Assembly (NCBI GenBank): GCA_039714395.1
Contig: JBDLJH010000006.1
Coordinates: forward strand, 80,515 to 144,514
Length of the DNA stretch: 64,000 nucleotides
DNA from: JAPHSX01 sp039714395
GTDB lineage: Bacteria > Pseudomonadota > Gammaproteobacteria > Thiohalomonadales > Thiohalomonadaceae
Direction: 5' to 3'
Every line of letters starts with the position of its first letter. The stretch's first letter is position 1. The notes below the pieces were generated by a model. The model searched no databases. It was given only the letters and a program-made list of their open reading frames with translations, and was not told where the DNA came from. A program made the position numbers and the translations under genes. Shown piece by piece: positions 26,250 through 33,740 of this stretch.

Positions 26250-26570
26250 CTAGTGACGGGTAAGGTAGGGCAGCAGTGCCAGCATCGTACTCTCTTTACA
26301 GCAGCGGAAGTCCAGAGTAGTTTTTCCATCCTCGCAGCAGTGGAGTACCTGAGCGCTGATGCGGTGGTGTTCACTGTGTCTACGCCCGGGGATGCTGATC
26401 ATGATTTCCACCTCAGCATTCTTATTGAGGGTGATGGAACCGGTGTTTACCTGCATCTGGTCGTGAGCGATGCTTTCGGTAACGGCCTGCACGAAACCTA
26501 GTGGACCATAGTTGAGTACCACACGAATATCATGAAGCCTGGCCGGGATGCGTTGATTTAGTTGGGACAT
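26250..26570 (-). CDS. PilZ-like small protein
   Basis: A 106-residue protein with a PilZ-like beta-barrel pattern: TESIAHDQMQVNTGSITLNKNAEVEIMISIPGR, then HRISAQVLHC. The arginine pair and DxSxxG of c-di-GMP-binding PilZ domains are not intact, so it may not bind the dinucleotide. The ATG at 26570 is chosen because GGAGAG precedes it by five to six bases. It is convergent with pstS and stands alone. Confidence 0.6.
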   Translation of the reverse strand: MSQLNQRIPARLHDIRVVLNYGPLGFVQAVTESIAHDQMQVNTGSITLNKNAEVEIMISIPGRRHSEHHRISAQVLHCCEDGKTTLDFRCCKESTMLALLPYLTRH

Positions 26571-26806
26571 GGGCTCTCCTTTTCTCAACCCCAGTTTTTA
26601 TAGCGGGTTCCTTCAAGGTAGAAAAGTTGGTTATATTTGCCATGTTGGAAAATGCTGAAATAGTGATATAGATAGTCTCTAATGTTACAGCTCTGTTTCA
26701 GTGGGGGGGATAGCAATCTTGCCCGCTGTTATGGATTATTGATAGGGATGAATAGCTTGCCGGCTATTGTTACGGTAGGCACTGAGTTTTCGGCTCTATG
26801 TAAAAT

Positions 26807-28114
26807 ATGATGATTAACAACGAAACAATAAAAAACTCTTATGATTCCGGGCTGGTGTCATACCCCCATAGCAGGCGTTTTCTCCTGTTGCTGTCGCTGC
26901 TGATGCTTCTCTGTACCAGCCCCGGTACGGTGGCGGCACAGTCCAATGGAGACTGGTACCACGTCGATGCGCAGGGGGAGGTGTCACTCCGGCTTTACTT
27001 TTTCTGGTCTTCGCTCTGTCCCCACTGTGATACGGCACGTCCGCTGGTTGAAAATTACGCAGCGCAAAACCCCTGGCTGGAGCTGGAGTCGATGGAAGTC
27101 AGTGCCAGTGGTGCGCATCGGAAACTCTATCGTGAACTTGCGGCGTCGTTGGGCGCTGAGGCGCGCTCGGTACCTGCCTTTTTCTACTGTGGAGGGATGC
27201 AGGTAGGTTTTGATGCGGAGCAGGGGGGAGCTGAACTGTTCCGTGGTATTGAAGCCTGTCGTGAGCGGCTACTGGCAGGAGAGGGCATGGCAGGGCCACA
27301 GGCATCTGCGAAGCTGCCCCTCGGTATTGAGCGCAATGATATCGGTCTCTTTACCCTGACCATAATGCTCGCTGCCCTCGATGCCTTTAATCCCTGTGCC
27401 TTTTTTGTGCTGCTGTTCCTGCTCGGTATGCTGGCTCATGCTCACGAACGTAGGCGCATGTTGCTGGTGGGCGGGGTATTCGTCTTCTTCTCCGGGTTGC
27501 TCTACTTCCTCTTTATGAGTGCCTGGCTTAACCTCTTTTTGCTAATGGGGGTGATGCGTTCGGTCACCACTGGCGCGGCTCTGCTGGCCCTGCTGGCGGC
27601 AGGTATCAATATTAAGGATGCTCTGCTGCCGGGGCATGGGGTTTCGCTCTCGATCCCGGATGGACGCAAGCCGGGACTGTTTCAGCGTATGCGTGAAATG
27701 TTGAAGATGAAGGGGACGCCAGGGCTACTGTTGGCCACCATAGTGCTGGCGTTGCTGGCTAACAGCTATGAGTTGCTCTGTACCTCGGGGCTACCGATGG
27801 TCTACACCCGAATCCTTACCCTGGAGACACTGCCAACGGTGCAGTACTACCTCTATCTGCTGCTCTACAATCTGGTCTATGTGGTACCGCTGGCAGTGAT
27901 CGTACTGCTGTTCACTCTGGGCGTGGCCCGGGGAAAGTTGCAGAACCTTGGCGGTCGATTGTTGAAGCTTTTATCAGGTTTGATGATGCTGGGGCTGGGA
28001 TTGTTGCTACTGCTGGCACCGGAGTGGCTCAGCTCGCCGTGGAGCACCGTGCTGATTATTGCGTTGGCCCTGTTGCTGACCATGTTATTTCGCCAACGCT
28101 GGAAGGAGGACTAG
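26807..28114 (+). CDS. Thioredoxin-fold / CcdA-DsbD-like membrane thiol protein
   Basis: A 435-residue protein with a hydrophobic export segment at about 25-44, a periplasmic thioredoxin-like domain with CPHC at 71-74 (FFWSSLCPHCDTARPLVENYA) and a second Cys in VPAFFYCGG, then about eight membrane helices. NPC within LDAFNPCAFFVLLFLLGM and Cys in SYELLCTSGLPMVYTR sit in two equivalent helices, as in the electron-carrying cysteines of CcdA/DsbD. It probably moves reducing equivalents across the membrane to a periplasmic disulfide. No good ribosome binding site is seen at ATG 26807; a later GTG is possible. It overlaps the convergent methyltransferase by four bases. Confidence 0.8.
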   Translation: MMINNETIKNSYDSGLVSYPHSRRFLLLLSLLMLLCTSPGTVAAQSNGDWYHVDAQGEVSLRLYFFWSSLCPHCDTARPLVENYAAQNPWLELESMEVSASGAHRKLYRELAASLGAEARSVPAFFYCGGMQVGFDAEQGGAELFRGIEACRERLLAGEGMAGPQASAKLPLGIERNDIGLFTLTIMLAALDAFNPCAFFVLLFLLGMLAHAHERRRMLLVGGVFVFFSGLLYFLFMSAWLNLFLLMGVMRSVTTGAALLALLAAGINIKDALLPGHGVSLSIPDGRKPGLFQRMREMLKMKGTPGLLLATIVLALLANSYELLCTSGLPMVYTRILTLETLPTVQYYLYLLLYNLVYVVPLAVIVLLFTLGVARGKLQNLGGRLLKLLSGLMMLGLGLLLLLAPEWLSSPWSTVLIIALALLLTMLFRQRWKED

Positions 28115-28893
28115 AAAAAGAGGCGATTTGCCTTGCGTAGGCTGCGTAGCAGGCTGGTAAATTCTATCGTGGTACGTTGTTCAAGTCGCTTCGCCTTTTC
28201 ATCCAGTTTTCGCAGCATCTTCTTGGCCGAGGCTTGTCGAGTAGCAATACCGATAATATTGGCCTTGCCCTCGACCGGCAGGCGTAGCACCTGTTGGCCA
28301 AAACTTACGGCCATATCATCAATGAAGTCCTTGCTGTGAATGCGGTCATCAGACCAGAGGTTCATTGAGAGCACCCCCTGGGGTGATAGCTGCTCATGGC
28401 AGGCCTCGAAGAAGCTCATGCCAATTACGGAGTAGGCGATACCCTTCTCTAAAAAGGCATCGATGATCATAAGATCGTAGTTACCCTGGTCCGAGTCGGT
28501 ATGGCGTACGAAGCTTCCGGCATCCTCATAAAAGAGTTGCAGTCGTGGATCGTCAGGTAAGCCGAAGAACTCCTGGGCAATCCGGTGTACCTCTGGTCGG
28601 AATTCGACGGCATCAATGTGGCACTGCGGGAAGTGATGCAGCAAAAATTTAGCTAGTGAGCCACCGCCCAGGCCCAAAAGCAGTACCCGTCGTGGCTCCT
28701 CGCAAAACAGCAGTGCCGCGCACATGGCGCGTGTATAGGTGAGGGCGAGGTCATACGGATCGCGCAGCAGCATGCTGCTCTGTTTGGCATCTGTGCCAAA
28801 GTGGAGTGAGCGGCAGAGATTATCATCCACCACCTCAATTACCCCTAACTGATCCTGAGCCTGATGAATTATCTCGCCCTGATATTTACGCAT
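28111..28893 (-). CDS. Spermidine-synthase-like methyltransferase-fold protein
   Basis: A 260-residue protein with the SpeE-type Rossmann fold: VLLLGLGGGSLAKFLLHHFP (SAM or decarboxylated-SAM loop), IDAVEFRPEVHRIAQEFFGL, YEDAGSFVRH, YDLMIIDAF, LSPQGVLSMNLWS. The paired Asp residues that define true spermidine synthases are not clear, so it is best called a spermine/spermidine synthase-family protein of unknown substrate. It overlaps the convergent thiol-protein gene at the stop codons. Confidence 0.8.
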   Translation of the reverse strand: MRKYQGEIIHQAQDQLGVIEVVDDNLCRSLHFGTDAKQSSMLLRDPYDLALTYTRAMCAALLFCEEPRRVLLLGLGGGSLAKFLLHHFPQCHIDAVEFRPEVHRIAQEFFGLPDDPRLQLFYEDAGSFVRHTDSDQGNYDLMIIDAFLEKGIAYSVIGMSFFEACHEQLSPQGVLSMNLWSDDRIHSKDFIDDMAVSFGQQVLRLPVEGKANIIGIATRQASAKKMLRKLDEKAKRLEQRTTIEFTSLLRSLRKANRLFF

Positions 28894-28975
28894 GCATGGT
28901 TCTCATTGTAATAAAATTTATGTGGATAATTTGCGGTACTATTGTTAAAAATACAAGAAAAAGAGGAGTCTCTTC

Positions 28976-29332
28976 ATGCGTTACGTGGTAATCATCAATA
29001 TGGACTACCAGAACTATGAGCACGACAAGCTAAAAATGCTGTTTGCGGACATCAGTGCGGCAATGCAGGAGAAGGGTTTTGTGGTGGATGGACGACGCTT
29101 CACCATTGATACTGATCCGGATAATGCACAACATTTGGCACGCTTTGTTATCGATGATGTTGAACAGCAGTACAACACCAGAGGAGAATCGATTTACGTC
29201 TATATCAAGGAGTTTTTTGGTTTCGAGGTGGAGAGTGCCGTCAATCTGTTGTTGCCCCCTAATGAAGATATTGAGGTGAGTGAACTGGAGGATGTAGAAG
29301 GCATTCACCTGATGGATTTTCTTAAGAAGTAA
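28976..29332 (+). CDS. Conserved hypothetical protein, 118 residues
   Basis: A soluble, acidic 118-residue protein (MRYVVIINMDYQNYEHDKLK..., ending MDFLKK), with predicted alternating beta strands and helices, no signal peptide and no recognised family. GAGGAG seven to eight bases before the ATG supports translation. It stands alone between the methyltransferase gene (divergent) and the peptidase-like gene. Confidence 0.65.
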   Translation: MRYVVIINMDYQNYEHDKLKMLFADISAAMQEKGFVVDGRRFTIDTDPDNAQHLARFVIDDVEQQYNTRGESIYVYIKEFFGFEVESAVNLLLPPNEDIEVSELEDVEGIHLMDFLKK

Positions 29333-29519
29333 CCCTCTCTACCCGGTGAAATTCGGGGGAGGGAGGAGTCTCTATTATCCACACGCGATCCTGTTCTCAG
29401 GTTCATGTCCTGACAGAAATCGTTATTCAATGATGTTCACTACAGTAACTGTTGCAGGCAAACAGGCGTACTGCTGTTATCATTCTTAATTATGTATTTA
29501 ATAATGACGGAATAGTTAC

Positions 29520-30245
29520 ATGGGGCAAGCACCCTGGCGAGAGGCGATGGTGTTGCGGCGCAACCCCCGGGCCAAGTATGTACGGCTCAAGATCCATCCA
29601 CCCGGCAGGGTCGAGGTGGTGATGCCTTCGGGCTTCGATGAACGCGGCCTGCCCGTGATCCTTGATCAGCACACCGCCTGGGTGGAGGAGCGCCTGCTTC
29701 ATTTGAGTGGGCAGCCTGTTGAGTTACAGGGCCCCCCCTCCAGAATCAAGCTACCGGCCATAGATGATCAGTGGAGGCTGGAGTATATGCCGCGTGGCGG
29801 GACGCGCAATAGCTGTCGCGAGCGGACCGATGGTGTGTTGACGGTCAGTGCCGATAATGATGAGCAGCGGCGCGAACTGCTTAAGCGTTGGCTTGCCCGC
29901 AAGGCGAAACAGCAGCTAATACCGTGGCTTAAGGAGACCAGTGATGAGCTTGCTCTCCCCTTTAGTGGTGTCACTATCCGTGGGCAGCGTACGCGCTGGG
30001 GGAGTTGCTCGGCAAAGGGGCATATTAACCTTAATTATGCACTGCTCTTCCTGCAGCCCGATCTGGTGCGCTATCTCTTTGTACATGAACTCTGCCATAC
30101 CGTTCACCTCAACCATTCACACCGTTACTGGGCCCTGGTACAGGGCAAAGAACCCCACTACAGAATCATGGAAAAGGCGCTGAAGAGGGCGGCATATGAG
30201 GTGCCAGCGTGGCTGCATGCCCCGTTTTATGATGTGCAAGCCTGA
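29520..30245 (+). CDS. YgjP-like zinc metallopeptidase-domain protein (COG1451)
   Basis: A 241-residue protein of the DUF45/YgjP family. The N-terminal half has RRNPRAKYVRLKIHPPGRVEVVMP; the C-terminal half has the signature RTRWGSCSAKGHINLNYALL (157 onward) and zinc site HELCH (189-193) with a downstream HSHRYW supplying the third ligand. Family members are predicted metal-dependent hydrolases of unknown substrate, often near restriction or housekeeping genes. Confidence 0.88.
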   Translation: MGQAPWREAMVLRRNPRAKYVRLKIHPPGRVEVVMPSGFDERGLPVILDQHTAWVEERLLHLSGQPVELQGPPSRIKLPAIDDQWRLEYMPRGGTRNSCRERTDGVLTVSADNDEQRRELLKRWLARKAKQQLIPWLKETSDELALPFSGVTIRGQRTRWGSCSAKGHINLNYALLFLQPDLVRYLFVHELCHTVHLNHSHRYWALVQGKEPHYRIMEKALKRAAYEVPAWLHAPFYDVQA

Positions 30246-30320
30246 ATCTTCTGTTGCGTATGGCGCGGCATGCTATTCGTGTCTAGGATTGAGATAAATA
30301 GATATTTCATGGAGTCAGCG

Positions 30321-30656
30321 ATGAACGACGAAACTCTCGAAACAGAAAGTGATAACAGCATCTGGATACGTGGACTCTACATGTTGCTGTTTATGTTGCT
30401 CTACAGTGTCGCGGAGTTTGTACTGGCGGCAGTGGTGTTGGTGCAGTTTGGCTATAGGATATTCAATGAGGAACGCCATCCACGGTTACTAGCTCTGGGA
30501 GCTGCGGTTGCCAGCTATATCTATCAGGTGATGCGTTTTCTCAGTTTTAATACCGAGGTAATGCCTTATCCCTTCAGTGACTGGCCTGAGGGAGAGGCGG
30601 CGGATAGTATTGTTGAGGGTGAGGTGCTGCCGCATCAAAAGGGGAGTTCTGACTGA
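30321..30656 (+). CDS. DUF4389 membrane protein
   Basis: A 111-residue inner-membrane protein with the DUF4389 pattern: WIRGLYMLLFMLLYSVAEFVLAAVVLVQFGYRIFNEE, then SYIYQVMRFLSFNTEVMPYPFSDWP. Two to three helices. The ATG at 30321 is preferred over the one at 30309 because GGAG then lies six bases upstream. Function unknown. Confidence 0.82.
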   Translation: MNDETLETESDNSIWIRGLYMLLFMLLYSVAEFVLAAVVLVQFGYRIFNEERHPRLLALGAAVASYIYQVMRFLSFNTEVMPYPFSDWPEGEAADSIVEGEVLPHQKGSSD

Positions 30657-30666
30657 GACGGCTTAC

Positions 30667-31005
30667 TTAGCCGTATTCGTGCCTGCCACGCTGCAGTCGT
30701 TTGTACTGGCGTACCATCATTACCGCCTTGCGTACCGTGGGGCGATCGATGCATTTTACTTTAAGGCAGAGGTTCAGGACGATCCCGGTTTCTCCCTTAT
30801 CTGGGATCTCAATGATATTACCTGGTGGTTCCTCTTCGCCTCGTGCCTCAGCCCAGGCGGTGGCGGTGAAGAGGGTGGCATCCCAGCGCACTACTTTATT
30901 CTCGAAGCGGCCATCGAAGCGTAGCCTTAGTTTCTCGCCACCGGGAGAACCCAATAGCTCCACCTCGTCGAGCAGGTCGTGGCTGTGGCTTGAATTTATC
31001 GGCAT
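30667..31005 (-). CDS. Conserved hypothetical protein, 112 residues
   Basis: A 112-residue soluble protein. The N-terminal half reads as beta strands (GGEKLRLRFDGRFENKVVRWDATLFTATAWAEA); the C-terminal half has a basic tail VRKAVMMVRQYKRLQRGRHEYG. No known domain or signal peptide recognised. It is convergent with the DUF4389 gene, with 10 bp between stops. The ribosome binding site is weak, so the start is uncertain. Confidence 0.55.
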   Translation of the reverse strand: MPINSSHSHDLLDEVELLGSPGGEKLRLRFDGRFENKVVRWDATLFTATAWAEARGEEEPPGNIIEIPDKGETGIVLNLCLKVKCIDRPTVRKAVMMVRQYKRLQRGRHEYG

Positions 31006-31060
31006 TAGTCGGCATCTTTAGTGGAAGAACACTCATCATACCCGAGCCTGAGAGAGCAGT

Positions 31061-31402
31061 ATGAACATACCGAAGATCAACACAGCCATTCCTAAACGTC
31101 GCTATCAGCTAGGTGATTTTGGCATTACGGTGCTGGGTGACGTAGAGAGTAGTGATGGTAACGACTACCGCTACGTTTTCGCTATGGTGCAGGATGGCAA
31201 GAACGATCCTTTTCTCTATGTTACGGCTATAAAGGTACCCGGTAGTGAGGATTACACCTTGCGGCTGATCGCTCCCAATATGGAACGAGATCTTGAAACT
31301 TCCCCTGCCTGGCGTGATCTGGACCACTTCTGTGAACAGGGGATCTCCATTGCCCAGCAGGTTATCGGTTTAAAGGATGAATACCCCCATCGTCTCATGT
31401 AG
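31061..31402 (+). CDS. Conserved hypothetical protein, 113 residues
   Basis: A 113-residue soluble protein with a compact alpha/beta pattern (RYQLGDFGITVLGDVESSDGNDYRYVFAMVQDG, then VTAIKVPGSEDYTLRLI). No family recognised. GAGAG is upstream of the ATG. It ends 30 bp before the pstC Pho box, so it is probably unlinked to the pst transcript. Confidence 0.6.
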   Translation: MNIPKINTAIPKRRYQLGDFGITVLGDVESSDGNDYRYVFAMVQDGKNDPFLYVTAIKVPGSEDYTLRLIAPNMERDLETSPAWRDLDHFCEQGISIAQQVIGLKDEYPHRLM

Positions 31403-31432
31403 TAACCATTTGTTTTTATTGAAGTAATCATC

Positions 31433-31466
31433 TTGTAATATTTCTGTCACATAGGCGCACTATGAT
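31433..31466 (+). promoter_or_regulatory. Pho box and -10 element of pstCAB-phoU
   Basis: TTGTAAT (31433-31439), ATTT, CTGTCAC (31444-31450) form a 7-4-7 Pho box. TATGAT at 31461-31466 is exactly 10 bp further, the same geometry as at phoB. The predicted transcription start falls at or next to the pstC ATG. Confidence 0.87.
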
Positions 31467-31472
31467 GCGTGT

Positions 31473-33731
31473 ATGACTGAGACCACTACACCCCCTGCGC
31501 GTAGCCTGTCCACCGCCGATTCCCGCCATCGCTGGCGTATGCTGAAAGACCGTATGGCGCGCCATGGTGTTGCCTTTGGTGGTATTAGCGTGATCATCGC
31601 TATCGTGCTGATCTTCTTCTATCTGCTCTATGTGGTCTTCCCGCTGTTCATCCCCGCCAGTAGTGAGGCGGTGGCCGATTACGCCATCCCCGGTGAGGGG
31701 CAGACCCTCCATATGGAGATGGAGGAGCATGGCGGGATAGCCGTGCGTTACAGCGATGTGGGTCAGGCGATCTTTTTTGACGCTGCCGATGGCAAGGTGT
31801 TGAGTGAGGTTGCTCTTGAGGGCATTGGTGAGGCGACGATTAGTAGTGTTGCCGAGGGTATTCCCGGTAGCCACCAGCTGGCGCTGGGGCTGAGCGATGG
31901 CCGAGTTCTGATAGTGCAGCACAAGTTTGCCATTAGCTATCCTAATGACGTGCGCACCGTTACCCCACGCATCCTCTATCCCTACGGTGAGGAGCCGTTG
32001 GAGGTGGCGGGTGACGGGATGGCGCTGCGCCGTCTGGCGATGAGTGATGGTGAGGATCTACTGCTATTTGCCGCCACTGCTGCCGAGGGCAAGCTGCATG
32101 TGGTGAAGTTTCTCAAGGAGTCCTCTCTGCTCGATGATGAGGTGAGTCTGGAGCGCGAGGGTGAGGTACTGGATGACGAAGGGGTGAGTTCAGACTACCT
32201 GTTGCTGGAGCCCACACAACGCCACCTCTATCTGGCCGCCAACAACGGTGAGTTGCTGCACTACGATGTTAGCGATGAAGAGGTCCATCTGCTGGAGCGG
32301 GTACAGCTCACTCCCAAGGGGCAGGGGCTCAGTAGTCTGGAGATGCTGGTTGGCGGCTACTCACTGCTTGCAGGTAGCGATCAGGGGGAAGTTATTCAAT
32401 GGTTCCCGGTACGTGATGAGCATAATAATTACGAACTGACCCGCATCCGCGGTTTCACCTCTCAGCAGCAGGGTATTGCGAGCATCGCCACTGAGGAGCG
32501 GCGTAAGGGCTTCCTCGCTGCAGATGATTCAGGCCGTGTCGGTATCTATCACACCACTGCACACCGAACGATTCTGGTGGAGCAGGTCTCTGATGCGCGC
32601 ATTATCCAGTTAAGCAGCTCGCCCCGTTCTAACGCCTTCCTGGCTGAGGATGAGAAGGGGCGTATGCACTTCTGGCATGTAGAAAATGAGCATCCGGAGA
32701 TCTCCTGGTCATCGTTGTGGGGCGAGGTGCACTACGAGGGCTACGAGAAGCCGGATCATATCTGGCAATCCTCTTCTGCCAGTAATGATTTTGAACCCAA
32801 GTTCAGCCTTACCCCGCTCGCCTTCGGTACCCTCAAGGCGGCCTTTTACGCGATGATCATCGCGGTGCCTTTGGCAATACTGGGAGCCATTTTTACCGCC
32901 TATTTTATGGCCCCAAGGATGCGAAGGGTGGTCAAGCCGACTATCGAAATCATGGAAGCGTTGCCTACGGTGATCCTCGGTTTTCTCGCCGGTCTATGGC
33001 TTGCCCCAGTACTGGAAAATCATCTGCCGGCAATCTTCCTGCTGCTGATGCTAATGCCACTAGGTGTACTGATCTTCGGTTACGCCATGCACTCCCTGCC
33101 ACGCGACATTCGTGCTCGCATTCCCGAAGGCTGGGAGGCAGCGTTCCTGATTCCGGTAGTGGCCGGTATTACCTGGTTCAGTTTTGCAATTAGTCTACCT
33201 ATGGAGCATCTATTCTTTGGCGGTGACATGCGTTCCTGGCTGAGCAATGAGATGGGTATTGGTTACGATCAACGCAACTCGCTGGTGGTCGGTATCGCCA
33301 TGGGCTTTGCGGTGATCCCAACTATTTTCTCCATCGCAGAAGATGCAATCTTTAGTGTACCCAAGCACCTGACCTTTGGCTCACTAGCGCTGGGGGCAAC
33401 CCCGTGGCAGACGATGGTGCGTGTGGTAATTCTTACCGCCAGCCCTGGCATTTTTTCGGCGGTGATGATCGGTATGGGCCGTGCCGTGGGTGAAACGATG
33501 ATCGTGTTGATGGCCACCGGTAACACCCCGGTAATGGACTTTAGTATGTTCCAGGGGATGCGAACATTGTCAGCCAATATTGCGGTTGAGATGCCTGAGG
33601 CGGAAGTGGCCAGCAGCCACTACCGTATCCTCTTCCTGGCGGCGCTGGTGCTCTTTATGTTCACCTTCGTCTTTAACACCCTGGCCGAGATCGTGCGTCA
33701 GCGGCTGCGTCGCAAGTACAGCAGCCTGTAA
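31473..33731 (+). CDS. pstC: Phosphate ABC transporter permease PstC, long form with periplasmic beta-propeller
   Basis: A 752-residue permease, more than twice the roughly 320 residues of E. coli PstC. After a cytoplasmic N-terminus and helix (GVAFGGISVIIAIVLIFFYLLYVVF) comes a large periplasmic insertion (about 62-430) with repeated blade-like strands ending in G-x-V/L-x-x-Y/W (YLAANNGELLHYDV, LLAGSDQGEVIQWFPV, FLAADDSGRVGIYHTT, FLAEDEKGRMHFWHV), suggesting a WD-like propeller. The transport domain follows (about 445-745), with the coupling motif FGSLALGATPWQTMVRVVI and GRAVGETM. No ribosome binding site precedes the ATG. Confidence 0.92.
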   Translation: MTETTTPPARSLSTADSRHRWRMLKDRMARHGVAFGGISVIIAIVLIFFYLLYVVFPLFIPASSEAVADYAIPGEGQTLHMEMEEHGGIAVRYSDVGQAIFFDAADGKVLSEVALEGIGEATISSVAEGIPGSHQLALGLSDGRVLIVQHKFAISYPNDVRTVTPRILYPYGEEPLEVAGDGMALRRLAMSDGEDLLLFAATAAEGKLHVVKFLKESSLLDDEVSLEREGEVLDDEGVSSDYLLLEPTQRHLYLAANNGELLHYDVSDEEVHLLERVQLTPKGQGLSSLEMLVGGYSLLAGSDQGEVIQWFPVRDEHNNYELTRIRGFTSQQQGIASIATEERRKGFLAADDSGRVGIYHTTAHRTILVEQVSDARIIQLSSSPRSNAFLAEDEKGRMHFWHVENEHPEISWSSLWGEVHYEGYEKPDHIWQSSSASNDFEPKFSLTPLAFGTLKAAFYAMIIAVPLAILGAIFTAYFMAPRMRRVVKPTIEIMEALPTVILGFLAGLWLAPVLENHLPAIFLLLMLMPLGVLIFGYAMHSLPRDIRARIPEGWEAAFLIPVVAGITWFSFAISLPMEHLFFGGDMRSWLSNEMGIGYDQRNSLVVGIAMGFAVIPTIFSIAEDAIFSVPKHLTFGSLALGATPWQTMVRVVILTASPGIFSAVMIGMGRAVGETMIVLMATGNTPVMDFSMFQGMRTLSANIAVEMPEAEVASSHYRILFLAALVLFMFTFVFNTLAEIVRQRLRRKYSSL

Positions 33732-33740
33732 TCGGAGCGG

